49,273 nucleotides of DNA, from contig CAZFLY010000017.1 of NCBI GenBank assembly GCA_964519995.1, positions 1 to 49,273 of the forward strand, written 5' to 3'. This DNA is from CAZFLY01 sp964519995. Lineage in GTDB: Bacteria; Planctomycetota; Phycisphaerae; Sedimentisphaerales; Anaerobacaceae. The position numbers were made by a program, and so were the translations under genes. Under the pieces are notes generated by a model. That model saw nothing but the letters and a program-made list of their open reading frames with translations, had not been told where the DNA came from and did not search any database. Within the stretch, counting starts at the first letter, position 1. Each line of letters starts with the position of its first letter. Shown here in pieces: positions 17,003 through 24,684 of the stretch.

Positions 17003-17593
17003 ATGAAATTATGGACATGGCAAAGTAAGGATTTTTCAATCATCGATCCTTCAAAAAAAGTAGATAGTTTAAAATATTCACCTTATTTGGCTGAACAAAT
17101 TCCAGAATCAGAACGTCAACGATTTTTTAAAGTATATAAAAAACTCTGGGATCTTATTGGGACATGTCAGTTCCATTGGTATTCTACAAATAAAAAAGAT
17201 GTAGGTAATCCGGAATGTCACAAGGGAAAACTTCTATGGGAGGTTGATCTTCCGCAGGATAGGATATTTAAAGTCGTTTGCTCTTCTGCATGGTTTCGTT
17301 TAATTGGTAGAAATGATTATGTCCCTGAATATATACGTGATTTCTGGTTTAGAAAAGAACCATGGAATTATGACAGATTAGAAAAAAAATTCAAAGCGTT
17401 TTGGGAAAAGAAGACTGAAGACCAGTTATGGGGATTGCTGTTATTAGACTCGAGTAGTCTGCGAAATACATCTTCATTTTTTTTGGAAATAATCAAGCAA
17501 TGCACACAAATTCTTATACGACACCCCGTTAGAGAGGAATGGGTAACTAAAAACCCTTTTAAATTGGACAATTGGTGGGAAAGCCAAAAGTAA
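17003..17593 (+). CDS. Unknown protein, DUF3841-like start
   Basis: The 196-residue protein is rich in Trp, Lys and Phe and has no signal or membrane segment. The opening 'MKLWTWQSKDFSIIDPSKKV' recalls DUF3841, whose members begin with a similar 'MKLWTIQS' motif; I cannot confirm the rest. 'AWFRLIGRNDYVPEYIRDFW' (about 96-115) and 'EDQLWGLLLLDSSSL' (about 139-153) look like structured core elements. GAGGATG precedes the ATG. It follows the HNH gene by 27 bases on the same strand and shares its AT-rich composition, so the two were probably acquired and are expressed together. Confidence 0.7.
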   Translation: MKLWTWQSKDFSIIDPSKKVDSLKYSPYLAEQIPESERQRFFKVYKKLWDLIGTCQFHWYSTNKKDVGNPECHKGKLLWEVDLPQDRIFKVVCSSAWFRLIGRNDYVPEYIRDFWFRKEPWNYDRLEKKFKAFWEKKTEDQLWGLLLLDSSSLRNTSSFFLEIIKQCTQILIRHPVREEWVTKNPFKLDNWWESQK

Positions 17594-17659
17594 GTGGGAA
17601 AAATCATCTATATAGAGTTCCATAGGGAAACTATATTTATTTGCAATAATTTTAAAGTT

Positions 17660-17880
17660 TTAGTTGGTTGCGAACCAGTATCTTTTGCTTTTGACAAAAG
17701 CGGCGGGGACTTGCACATTGAGCTTTCGCAGGTTCTTTAGATGAGCCATACCGTGGTGCGGCTCAAGGATTTTTTGCTTTTCACAGGTTAAGAAATCATC
17801 ACACTGCCAGCAGCCATCTAGCGACTTTTTTCTTGCGCAGTTTCTTATCTTACACTTTGGTGGGCCGCCTTGCTCTATTT
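17660..17880 (-). pseudogene. 5'-truncated DUF3795-type gene
   Basis: The frame reads 'PPKCKIRNCARKKSLDGCWQ', then 'CDDFLTCEKQKILEPHHGMAHLKNLRKL', and ends 'FVKSKRYWFATN'. This is the C-terminal half of the DUF3795 subgroup with a Cys-rich 'CxIRxCA..K...GCWQCDDF' block. The N-terminal cysteines are absent because the frame is broken near 17880, where it abuts a fragment read in the opposite direction. It is therefore a gene remnant rather than a working gene. Confidence 0.65.
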
Positions 17881-18091
17881 GGGAGAATTTAACGATCAAC
17901 CACTGGATAAGTTAGAGCAGGAATTTCAAAATCTTGGCGTTTGGGATTCGTCGAATAAGGAAGAAGGAGACTTTAAGAACAAATTGGTTAGATATAGCCA
18001 AGCATTCTACCGTGGGAGTCCCCCCCGCTATAGAATCTTTTTAAAGATTTACGAAACGCTGGAAGGTCTAAGGACGTTAGCAGAGAAGTAA
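17880..18091 (+). pseudogene. Gene fragment lacking its 5' end
   Basis: A plus-strand frame codes about 70 residues including 'DKLEQEFQNLGVWDSSNKEE' and 'LVRYSQAFYRGSPPRYRIFL', then 'KIYETLEGLRTLAEK'. Amino-acid use looks protein-like, but no ATG or ribosome site exists and the frame begins at the breakpoint near 17880. I do not recognise the family. It is probably the 3' part of a disrupted gene; a short TTG-started gene is a weaker alternative. Confidence 0.4.
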
Positions 18092-18204
18092 GTTACACAG
18101 CACAAAATAAAATCTCGAAAAAAGCCCTTCACCTGCACAAAGGATTTTTACATCAAAAACATTTTGGGCCTTTTTGGATTGATTGCGACAAGCACAAATA
18201 AAAT

Positions 18205-18479
18205 GCCCCAGCCACGGGTGCTGGGGCTAAACAAGGCCCTCGGCCACAGGTGATGGTGATAAAAAAAGCCTGCCCACAGGTGGCAGGGCTAACCAAGGCC
18301 CCTGGCACAGGTGGGGAAATTAAATATAAGGCCTCGGCCACGGGTGCCGGTGATAAAAATCACCTTGCCCACAGGTGGGGAAATTAAGCATAAGGCCTCG
18401 GCCACAGGTGCCGGTGACAAAAATAACCCTGCCCACAGGTGGCAGGGCTAAACAAGGCCCCCGGCACGGGTCCGGGGGC
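18205..18479. repeat. REP hairpin array, about nine units
   Basis: About nine hairpins follow one another every 28-34 bases. Clear examples are GCCCCAGC-CACGGGT-GCTGGGGC at 18205-18227, GCCTGCC-CACAGGT-GGCAGGGC near 18268-18290, and GCCCCCGG-CACGGGT-CCGGGGGC at 18457-18479. Stem sequences differ but mostly stay paired, while the loop is CAC(A/G)GGT throughout and (C/A/T)TAA(A) trails most units. Two or three units have decayed right arms. The last unit touches the stop codon of the adjacent transposase gene. Confidence 0.92.
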
Positions 18480-18907
18480 TAAACGGTGTGGTTTTGGACG
18501 TATTTGATTCTTGCGGTTAAATCTTCTTCGGAAAAACAAAAACGCTTATCAAAACCTTTTGTCCAGATACGGCCCTTACGGCCATGTTGCCAGAGGGCGC
18601 GAGTAGTCACACTCTTGTATCTTCCGACGACCTCTTCAATGGATTCCGAATGAGGTCTTGCCACCAGATGTACATGATTCGAATAAACGACACATACTTC
18701 AATTTGGTGGCCTACTCTCTTGGCCTCGTTAAGAATCACCCGATGCACGATTTGTTTTTGCCTTGCACTTAATCTTACGGTTTTCGATTTCTGCCGCTGC
18801 TTGTTTCTTTCCAATGTCCTTACGTTGCCCGGTAGGATTTGGCCGTCTTCTACATATCCTCGTTTATCACCCGGCAGCCAACTGCCGTATGTTGTCCAGG
18901 TTATCAT
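18479..18907 (-). CDS. REP-associated tyrosine transposase (RAYT), Y1/IS200-like
   Basis: The 142-residue protein opens 'MITWTTYGSWLPGDKRGYVE', the RAYT-type variant of the IS200 transposase start. It holds the HUH metal motif H78-V-H80 in 'VVYSNHVHLVARP' and the candidate nucleophile Y97 in 'VVGRYKSVTTRAL'. It ends at 'IKYVQNHTV', and its TAG stop overlaps the edge of a REP hairpin at 18479-18481. Length fits an intact small Y1 enzyme, which would nick and rejoin single-stranded DNA at REP hairpins. REP units lie just downstream (18205-18479) and upstream (18978-19000, 19023-19047). No target duplication or IS-type ends are seen, so it is a domesticated REPtron rather than an insertion sequence. 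Confidence 0.9.
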   Translation of the reverse strand: MITWTTYGSWLPGDKRGYVEDGQILPGNVRTLERNKQRQKSKTVRLSARQKQIVHRVILNEAKRVGHQIEVCVVYSNHVHLVARPHSESIEEVVGRYKSVTTRALWQHGRKGRIWTKGFDKRFCFSEEDLTARIKYVQNHTV

Positions 18908-18977
18908 ATATCCGACGATTTTGGATATGGTTCAAATGATATTGAAATGTTGGTTTTTTACAAACCTTTTTCGGTTA

Positions 18978-19047
18978 GCCCTGCCACCTGTGGGCAGGGT
19001 AGTAAATGTCAGGAGAAATAAAGGCCCCCGGCACGGGTCCGGGGGCC
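18978..19047. repeat. Two REP hairpins upstream of the RAYT gene
   Basis: The first, GCCCTGCC-ACCTGTG-GGCAGGGT (18978-19000), carries the loop in reverse complement, so it is inverted relative to the array. The second, GGCCCCCGG-CACGGGT-CCGGGGGCC (19023-19047), is a perfect 9-bp stem in the standard orientation. Together they bracket the transposase gene with the downstream array. Confidence 0.9.
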
Positions 19048-19218
19048 GAGATCCGTGAATGAGTAGATGAGTATTGAGTGAAGCGTGATGCGTGAAGCGT
19101 ATTGCGTATAGTGCTATTAAATCCTAAGCACTAATATCGAAATCCTAAACAATATCTAAATTCAAACTACCAAATGTTCAAAACAAAATCCCGCGTAAAA
19201 CAAGGTGCAAAACAAAAA

Positions 19219-19338
19219 CCCCCAATGTAAAATTGGGGGCTAAACGAACCCCGCAATAAATTGGGAGATAAATAATATTCTCCCGGAATAAATAAACGCC
19301 CCCGGCACATGTAATGCCCCAGCCACAGGTGCTGGGGC
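19219..19338. repeat. Outlying hairpins of the REP cluster
   Basis: CCCCCAAT-GTAAA-ATTGGGGG (19219-19239) shares the trailing CTAAAC but not the heptamer loop. A half unit GCCCCCGGCACATGTAAT lies just before a full unit GCCCCAGC-CACAGGT-GCTGGGGC-TAA ending near 19338. They show that the cluster spans at least 18.2-19.34 kb. Confidence 0.8.
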
Positions 19339-19493
19339 TAATCTTTTACTTTCATAAAAAAACTTACGAACAGGAATGTTTTGCTATCGTACGTGGTCAG
19401 AAGATGTATGATTTACTGGTCAAGAGTATTATTGAGCGATAGTTAGCTATTGATGGTTTATGTGGAAGATCTAATTTCAGGGAGGCAAGAAGA

Positions 19494-20045
19494 ATGGCAA
19501 GAGTAGCGATTGAAATGGTAAAAAAATCCGGGGTGGATGTTGACCAGCTTGTGGAACTGCTGGTCAAAAATGCAGCGGCGGAACTGACCACGTATTACTA
19601 CTACACAATTTTACGGGCGAATCTGATTGGGCTGGAAGGTGAGGGGATTAAAGAGATTGCTGAAACTGCTCGAATCGAAGACCGCAATCACTTTGAGGCT
19701 CTGGTGCCTCGCATTTACGAGCTTGGCGGAGAACTGCCTGAGAACATGAAAGACTTTCATGATGTGTCGGCTTGTCCGCCTGCCAGTCTGCCCAAGGGCC
19801 CGACGGACGTTAAGGCAGTTTTGAAGGTATTAGTAGAAGCCGAGCGCTGTGCAGTACGAGGATACACACACATCTGCAATCTGACAGCGGGCAAGGATCA
19901 TCGAACTTATGATTTGGCTTTAGCAATTCTCAACGAGGAAATCGAGCACGAATCATGGTTCTCAGAATTCCTGGGCGAAGGACCATCCGGCCATTTTTTG
20001 CGCCGCGGTGACACATCTCCATTTGTGTCGAAGTTTCTTAAGTAA
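19494..20045 (+). CDS. DPS-like thioferritin (DPSL)
   Basis: The 183-residue ferritin-like protein has a four-helix bundle with metal ligands in 'NAAAELTTYYYYTILRANL' (E30), 'ARIEDRNHFEAL' (E62, H66) and 'ILNEEIEHESWFSEF' (E148-E153). The cysteine pair C119 and C128 in 'AERCAVRGYTHIC' is the signature of DPSL/thioferritins, which use a bacterioferritin-like di-iron site to remove peroxide and store iron as dodecamers. GGGAGGC precedes the ATG. A cytochrome b5-like gene follows 58 bases downstream, suggesting an oxidative stress unit. The REP cluster lies directly upstream. Confidence 0.9.
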   Translation: MARVAIEMVKKSGVDVDQLVELLVKNAAAELTTYYYYTILRANLIGLEGEGIKEIAETARIEDRNHFEALVPRIYELGGELPENMKDFHDVSACPPASLPKGPTDVKAVLKVLVEAERCAVRGYTHICNLTAGKDHRTYDLALAILNEEIEHESWFSEFLGEGPSGHFLRRGDTSPFVSKFLK

Positions 20046-20103
20046 CAGAACGGACGTGAGCATGGGGCTGCTACCTTGCAGCCCTTTGTTCTCTATCATT
20101 TCT

Positions 20104-20346
20104 ATGAAGATGCGAACGTTCACTAAGGAAGAACTGGCCAAATACAACGGGCAGGATAACACACAGGTATTTATCGCCTATAAGGGAAAGGTCTACGATG
20201 TATCCAACAGTTTCTTATGGCAAAACGGCAGGCATCAAGTGACACATGTTGCCGGCAAGGACCTTACCGAAGATTTGGCTCAAGCACCACACGGCTCAGG
20301 TTTGCTTGATATATTTCCTGTCGTGGGAACATTGATTGAAGATTGA
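20104..20346 (+). CDS. Cytochrome b5-like heme-binding domain protein
   Basis: The 80-residue protein reads 'MKMRTFTKEELAKYNGQDNT', then 'VFIAYKGKVYDVSNSFLWQNG' in part and 'HVAGKDLTEDLAQAPHG', the small cytochrome b5/MAPR-like domain found in bacteria and archaea. Such domains bind heme; here a Tyr in 'KVYDVS' and His residues in 'GRHQVTHVAGKDL' are candidate ligands. I choose the ATG at 20104 because the domain starts there; ATGs at 20062 and 20110 are alternatives and no ribosome site is strong. It lies 58 bases after the thioferritin and is likely co-transcribed, perhaps as its electron partner. Confidence 0.85.
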   Translation: MKMRTFTKEELAKYNGQDNTQVFIAYKGKVYDVSNSFLWQNGRHQVTHVAGKDLTEDLAQAPHGSGLLDIFPVVGTLIED

Positions 20347-20763
20347 TAATTACAGCGACTTTTCTGCGAGGGAACTTTTAATTTCGAGAATAACTAAGGC
20401 TTGCGGAGGAAATGTTTATCTATGTAATTGCCCACACAATAATCGATTACCAACAATTCCTAATCACATCCCGCTGCCGATCAGCAGAACACCTTCGGGA
20501 ATGGATGAGACTTTTATCAGTGAGATTAGTTTCAGGCAGAGTATGTATATGATGACCATGCTGGTGCAGAAGAAGACAGGTGACGGAAGACAGAGGACAG
20601 AAGAAAGATGACGGAAGGCAGAAGCTAAGTCGCAAAATCTGCATACAAAAGCGCTGCTAACCCAGATTTCTCCACTCCGTTCGCTGCGCTCACTACGGTC
20701 GAAATGACATCCTTTCTACAGAGTAATATCAAAGAGCAAAAAGATGAGATGGGTATCGTGGAG
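20347..20763. other. Intergenic region with simple repeats and half a palindromic element
   Basis: No gene with family likeness is seen; a plus-strand frame of 91 codons is judged a chance frame. Purine-rich short repeats (GACGGAAGACAGAGGACAGAAG) lie near 20580-20620, and a half copy of the GAAATGAC-type repeat is at 20664-20709. Confidence 0.6.
20664..20709. repeat. Half copy of the GAAATGAC-type palindromic element
   Basis: The stretch starts AGATTTCTCC and ends GGTCGAAATGACA, equal to the right half of the element at 26614-26777. The left half is missing. Confidence 0.75.
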
Positions 20764-22488
20764 TCAAAGCCTTATGTAGGCGTCTCGTTTTATTTTGCCG
20801 GTTGAGGTCCGTTGGAATTCATCGATTCTTATTTCGAGCTGATGTGAGGAGATTTTTTCGAAGTGGGCAAGTCGTTTTGTCTTTCGCTGGCATTGGTCGA
20901 TGCTTTGCCAGATGATTTTTCTGAGCAATTGCGGTTGCTTGAGTAGCTCATCTGTTGCAAGGCGGGTATGCAAGCGTATCGCGTCAATGTCCGGCTGAGC
21001 GATAGCTTTGATTGTTTCTTCAGTCAGGCCGGTTTCGTGCTTGCGAATGGTGGGAACAACAAGGATGTCCTTAATGAATCTTGCCTCCGAGAGCGCTGAT
21101 TCGACGAGCTCCGGATTGACGTTCTTGCCGCCCGGCAGGACGATGAGGAATTTCTTCCTACCAGTGATGAACAGATTTCCGTCATCGTCGAGGTAGCCGA
21201 GGTCTCCTGTATGGAGCCAGCGTGTGCCGGTAGGGTCAGTTTCGATGACCGACTGTGTTGCCTCGGCGTTTTTATAGTAGCCTTTCATAACGCATGGGCC
21301 ACCGAGGAGGATTTCGCCAGGCTGGTCCGGCAAGAGGGCTTTGCCGGTTTCATCGACGATTTTGACCAAAATGGTTGAAAGAGGTTTGCCGACGGAGCCG
21401 AGTTTGCGAGGATTATCGTTGAAGCCGTAGACGGGTGAGTTCTCGGTGGTGCCGTAGCCTTCGCAGAGTTTGAGGCCGCGTTTCCAGAAGACGTCGAGCA
21501 CCCATCTTGGTACGGGCGCAGCACCGGAGAGGAAAAATCGCAAATCGGACCAGCCTTGCTTTTTTATAATTATTTTGCCGAGCAATTGAGGTGCGTAGCG
21601 GTCGAGAAATCGCACAAGTTGCTTTTGTTTTTTTTCCTTGGCGAGGGCATCTTCAAGCTTCTTCGCGAGGACTGTGAATAGGGCGGGGACGGCGATGAAG
21701 ATGGTGATGTTTTTGTCTCTGATAAGTTCTGAAATCCGTCGATACTGGTCGGTATAGATATTTGTTGCACCGACGCAGAGAGGCAGTAATTTTCCCACGG
21801 TCAGGCCAAAGGAATGGTGCGGGGGCAGAATGTGGCCGAGCTTGTCGAACTTGGTTATTCTGATTTTTTCAAAAGAGCCTTGTGTGTTTGCGATGAGGTT
21901 TCCGTGGGTTAGCTCGACCTCGCGCGGGTCGCCTGTCGTACCTGAGGTGCACAGGATAGCAGCGGTGTCATCGGCGTTGATGTGCAAATTTGTTAGGGAT
22001 GGCGGTTCGGGAGAATCGGTAGGGGGTGTGCATAAAGGTCCATCTGTCATCTCGACGAAAGCGAGGTCATTTTTAGCAGCGAGATTTTTTATCTGATGAC
22101 GAGAATCAGAGTCCTGATAATCATCGGCCATAATAAGAGCGCGGCAGTCGGTGTGAAGCAAGTGGTTGACTACGCCTTCGAGGGCTCTTTCAGGATCTAT
22201 CAGCACCGGCACAGCGCCGGTGAGAATCGCGCCCCAGAAAGCGATGTCCCAATCAATACGATTCTTACCCAGGATGGCAACTTTATCACCTGTTTCTATG
22301 CCAGCTTCGTTGATAAGCAGGAGAGCGAAACTGTAGGCCTGTGCCTTTAGCTGACTGAAGGAGAGTTTTTCATGTCGTGTTGCGCGTACGATTTCTAAAC
22401 ATATTGTGTCTGGCTTGATATCGCTGAGCGATTCATTGAACAGGTCAATCAGGTTTTTGTATTTTAGTTGAGTTTGCATTTTCCACAT
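20764..22488 (-). CDS. AMP-forming acyl-CoA synthetase / AMP-binding enzyme
   Basis: The 574-residue protein shows all adenylate-forming enzyme motifs: 'ILCTSGTTGDPREVELTHGN' (about 178-197), 'EGYGTTENSP' near 350, 'HTGDLGYLDDDGNLFITGRK' near 455 and the C-terminal catalytic lysine region 'STGKIKRDAY' near 560. It activates a carboxylate, probably a fatty acid, as acyl-AMP then acyl-CoA (or acyl-ACP). No membrane acyltransferase is fused. It is the last gene of a likely operon, starting 11 bases after the Clp1-like gene. Substrate cannot be fixed from sequence; a medium/long acyl chain is my best guess. Confidence 0.9.
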   Translation of the reverse strand: MWKMQTQLKYKNLIDLFNESLSDIKPDTICLEIVRATRHEKLSFSQLKAQAYSFALLLINEAGIETGDKVAILGKNRIDWDIAFWGAILTGAVPVLIDPERALEGVVNHLLHTDCRALIMADDYQDSDSRHQIKNLAAKNDLAFVEMTDGPLCTPPTDSPEPPSLTNLHINADDTAAILCTSGTTGDPREVELTHGNLIANTQGSFEKIRITKFDKLGHILPPHHSFGLTVGKLLPLCVGATNIYTDQYRRISELIRDKNITIFIAVPALFTVLAKKLEDALAKEKKQKQLVRFLDRYAPQLLGKIIIKKQGWSDLRFFLSGAAPVPRWVLDVFWKRGLKLCEGYGTTENSPVYGFNDNPRKLGSVGKPLSTILVKIVDETGKALLPDQPGEILLGGPCVMKGYYKNAEATQSVIETDPTGTRWLHTGDLGYLDDDGNLFITGRKKFLIVLPGGKNVNPELVESALSEARFIKDILVVPTIRKHETGLTEETIKAIAQPDIDAIRLHTRLATDELLKQPQLLRKIIWQSIDQCQRKTKRLAHFEKISSHQLEIRIDEFQRTSTGKIKRDAYIRL

Positions 22489-22499
22489 GGCTCTTTTGT

Positions 22500-23354
22500 T
22501 TACGGCATTTCGACCATGACATCTCCCAGGACGAGGCAGCAGATCTCGGCTATATCCAGTGTTGGAGCTTTTATAATAGCAGTTTTGGTATCGGGATTCC
22601 AGCTTTCTACGAAAGCTATGGCGATATCTGCAGCTTTTTCGTCCCTAAGGGCCAAAAGTTTACCGTTAAGGCGGTCAGGATTTATCGGCTGAGACGTTTG
22701 CACAGCTATTTTCGTAAGATCGAGAGTGACAGAACACGAATCCCTGAAATACCGTGCGAATTGTTTTTGGCGATACGCTAACCTTTGTTGTGGGGACTTT
22801 GTTGGTATATCAGGAGGCGATTTTAGCACTTTAAGTTGCGGTGTGGGAGGAGCGAGACCTCCAATGATGTCATTCAGTTCATCTTCCTTCTGGACGGCTA
22901 AAATCGTTTCCGGCCTTAGGATTTTGTGAATTGTCCACCAGAGTGCGGTGGCTATGGAGCCTACAACCAGGCCGGGGGTATCTATTATTATCACATCGCT
23001 TTTGGTGGTCGCTTGTTCTACGCAACGGACTATTGCTGCTGTTAGCTGAAGTAAATGGCCGACGGGTGTCACGTGGCCGACAAAGCTAATGCCATGTGGT
23101 TGAAGTTCTTCGAAATTGCATTGAGTTTTGTCAATTACCGTCCAGCCGACGGTGGTTGGTGGACCGATATGGGATTGGCCGATATCGGCATCGACAATTG
23201 CGACACGGTGATTTCGAGTTAGGCGTTTTGCAAAATCAAATGTCAATGTTGTTTTACCGGTATCGGAGGCACCGAGAACCAAACACAGACCTTGACGGAC
23301 TGCGTCTTGCTCCACGAGTTTTTGTGCTGTATTTTCTGCCCAGTTGCGTGACAT
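22500..23354 (-). CDS. Clp1/Grc3-family polynucleotide kinase-like protein
   Basis: The 284-residue protein has a P-loop 'GASDTGKTTLTFDFAKRL' (about 28-45) followed by 'VAIVDADIGQSHIGPPTTVG', the diagnostic 'D.DxGQ...GPP' motif of the Clp1_P domain. That family phosphorylates 5'-hydroxyl ends of RNA or DNA (Clp1, Grc3/Nol9); bacterial members exist but are little studied. A Walker B-like 'DVIIIDTPGLVVGSIA' lies near 138-153, and 'VQKEDELNDIIG' follows. The eukaryotic N- and C-terminal domains are absent. It sits 21 bases after the SagB-type gene and 11 bases before the synthetase gene, in an operon headed by the DNA repair polymerase PolX, which suggests a nucleic acid end-processing role. 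Confidence 0.85.
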   Translation of the reverse strand: MSRNWAENTAQKLVEQDAVRQGLCLVLGASDTGKTTLTFDFAKRLTRNHRVAIVDADIGQSHIGPPTTVGWTVIDKTQCNFEELQPHGISFVGHVTPVGHLLQLTAAIVRCVEQATTKSDVIIIDTPGLVVGSIATALWWTIHKILRPETILAVQKEDELNDIIGGLAPPTPQLKVLKSPPDIPTKSPQQRLAYRQKQFARYFRDSCSVTLDLTKIAVQTSQPINPDRLNGKLLALRDEKAADIAIAFVESWNPDTKTAIIKAPTLDIAEICCLVLGDVMVEMP

Positions 23355-23375
23355 TTTGTAGTTAAGATAGCAGCA

Positions 23376-23963
23376 TTATTTTCGCCGATGGCCAACCGTG
23401 ACCATATAGATAGGTTTAAGGTGACTCGGAAGTCCAAGGACCTTGCCGACCGCGGCATCGTCAAATGCGCCGACGGCAACCGAGCCGAGCCCCAGGGCTT
23501 CTGCCTGCAGGTGGATATTCTGAGCAGCGTGTCCTGCCTCCATATATACGTAGCGGATGCCTCTTTGGCCGTATCGGCCGGTTGTTCTTTCAAATTCCGC
23601 AGCGAGGACAAGCGTCAGTGGTGCATCGGCAATAAATCCCTGGCCCCAGGCGGCAGATGCAAGCGCAGAACGCAGATCCTCCTCGGTCACTTTTTCAAGC
23701 GCGTGTTTCGTAAGCATATAGTGAAATAGACCCATGTCGCTAGGAAGGAAAAGCTCCAGTGGATAGGTTGCGCCGGCAGATGGTACTGTGCGATACCTGC
23801 CTTTTAGAGCTTGCCCCTGCGCCGACCACGCCAATTGGCCTATTTGTTCGGGGGTAAGAGATTCATCTGAAAAATCACGGTGCGAACGCCGAACGGCTAT
23901 TACCTGCTCTAACTGAGCTGTTCCTTTCAAATCGGGCGTGGGTAGATTTATTACTTCCTGCAT
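23376..23963 (-). CDS. SagB/ThcOx-family nitroreductase-like oxidoreductase
   Basis: The 195-residue protein is a one-domain FMN nitroreductase fold. 'EQVIAVRRSHRDFSDESLTP' (about 19-38) binds the FMN phosphate, 'RTVPSAGATYPLEL' (about 58-71) is the SagB/ThcOx signature, and 'GHAAQNIHLQAEALGLGSV' (about 139-157) is the classic nitroreductase segment. SagB dehydrogenases oxidise azolines in RiPP toxins, but many single-domain members occur away from RiPP clusters and have unknown substrates. No YcaO cyclodehydratase is nearby. GGGA precedes the ATG. It lies between THEP1 and the Clp1-like gene. Confidence 0.9.
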   Translation of the reverse strand: MQEVINLPTPDLKGTAQLEQVIAVRRSHRDFSDESLTPEQIGQLAWSAQGQALKGRYRTVPSAGATYPLELFLPSDMGLFHYMLTKHALEKVTEEDLRSALASAAWGQGFIADAPLTLVLAAEFERTTGRYGQRGIRYVYMEAGHAAQNIHLQAEALGLGSVAVGAFDDAAVGKVLGLPSHLKPIYMVTVGHRRK

Positions 23964-24084
23964 CGCTAATTCCCATCAGTTTATCATTTAGGTTTTGAAT
24001 TATAATATCTATTTGGTGGATTTTGTCGAGCAGGAAGAAGATTTCTTTATTGAGCTTTTTGGCCGAGGGGCTGAAAGGAAAGTG

Positions 24085-24627
24085 TCAAACAGGTTTTTTC
24101 AGAAATGAGAGCGTCTGGAGTATCTGTTCTATTAGCTGGTCGCGGTTAGACGGAGTCAGGTTAAGCAGTTGGGTGTCGGGTAGGCGTTTTATTTCTGAGA
24201 CGAAACCAGCTCCTCTTTTTGCGATTGTTGCAAGGACCGATTTGTCTAATGCAAAAAGCTGGCGGACAGCGGCGACAAATTTTTCTGATAGACATTCCAT
24301 TTTGCCGATTTCGTCGATGACGAAAAGCTCAGCATTTGATTGCTGCACATCCAGTACAGGCACGACAGATTCTTCAAAGCCTAGCACATCTACGCGATAT
24401 TTGCCCACGCTGAGATGACTTCTAATGTCAAAGTGTGCAAGTATCCCGTCGGCCCCATCCAGACGGGTCCAGCTAAAGCCTTTTCTTTTATCTGCTTCGC
24501 GGATTTCTTGCGTATAAAAGCCTGCGATTTTGCTCTGGTCGAGCTTTTCGATGATGCGCATTACTGCGGTTGTTTTGCCACAGCCAGGCAGGCCAGTTAG
24601 CAGGATTTTAACAGGCTTAGATACCAT
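24085..24627 (-). CDS. THEP1-type nucleoside-triphosphatase
   Basis: The 180-residue P-loop protein has Walker A 'LLTGLPGCGKTTAVMRII' (about 9-26), 'IAGFYTQEIREADKRKGFSW' (about 34-53) and the THEP1 Walker B 'ELFVIDEIGKMECLS' (about 105-119). THEP1 proteins hydrolyse NTPs slowly and have been linked to nucleotide or nucleic acid metabolism; true substrates are unclear. Length matches the family. It lies 57 bases after polX and 121 bases before the SagB-type gene in the same orientation, giving an operon with two P-loop enzymes that may act on nucleotides or polynucleotides. Confidence 0.92.
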   Translation of the reverse strand: MVSKPVKILLTGLPGCGKTTAVMRIIEKLDQSKIAGFYTQEIREADKRKGFSWTRLDGADGILAHFDIRSHLSVGKYRVDVLGFEESVVPVLDVQQSNAELFVIDEIGKMECLSEKFVAAVRQLFALDKSVLATIAKRGAGFVSEIKRLPDTQLLNLTPSNRDQLIEQILQTLSFLKKPV

Positions 24628-24684
24628 AAGTGTAAAGCTTATATGTGAAAGCTGAAAATGTAAAGCTACAAATTAAAACTCGGT

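Larger units (their letters stand above)
18908..19493. other. Intergenic region with further REP hairpins
   Basis: No gene is seen. It contains REP units at 18978-19000 (inverted), 19023-19047, about 19298-19312 (half) and 19313-19338, plus a related hairpin at 19219-19240. The remainder is AT-rich with short direct repeats such as GTGAAGCGT..GTGAAGCGT near 19080-19100. Confidence 0.7.

Noticed and set aside
18205..18479. Possible CRISPR or terminator array
   Set aside because: Hairpins vary in stem and share only loop and trailing TAA; no unique spacers of constant length. The adjacent RAYT explains them as REP units.
20347..20611. Plus-strand frame after the cytochrome b5-like gene
   Set aside because: Low-complexity purine repeats make up its end and no family likeness or ribosome site is seen.
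23376..23963. Azole-forming RiPP cluster around the SagB-like gene
   Set aside because: No YcaO cyclodehydratase or precursor peptide is next to it; neighbours are nucleic acid enzymes and a synthetase.
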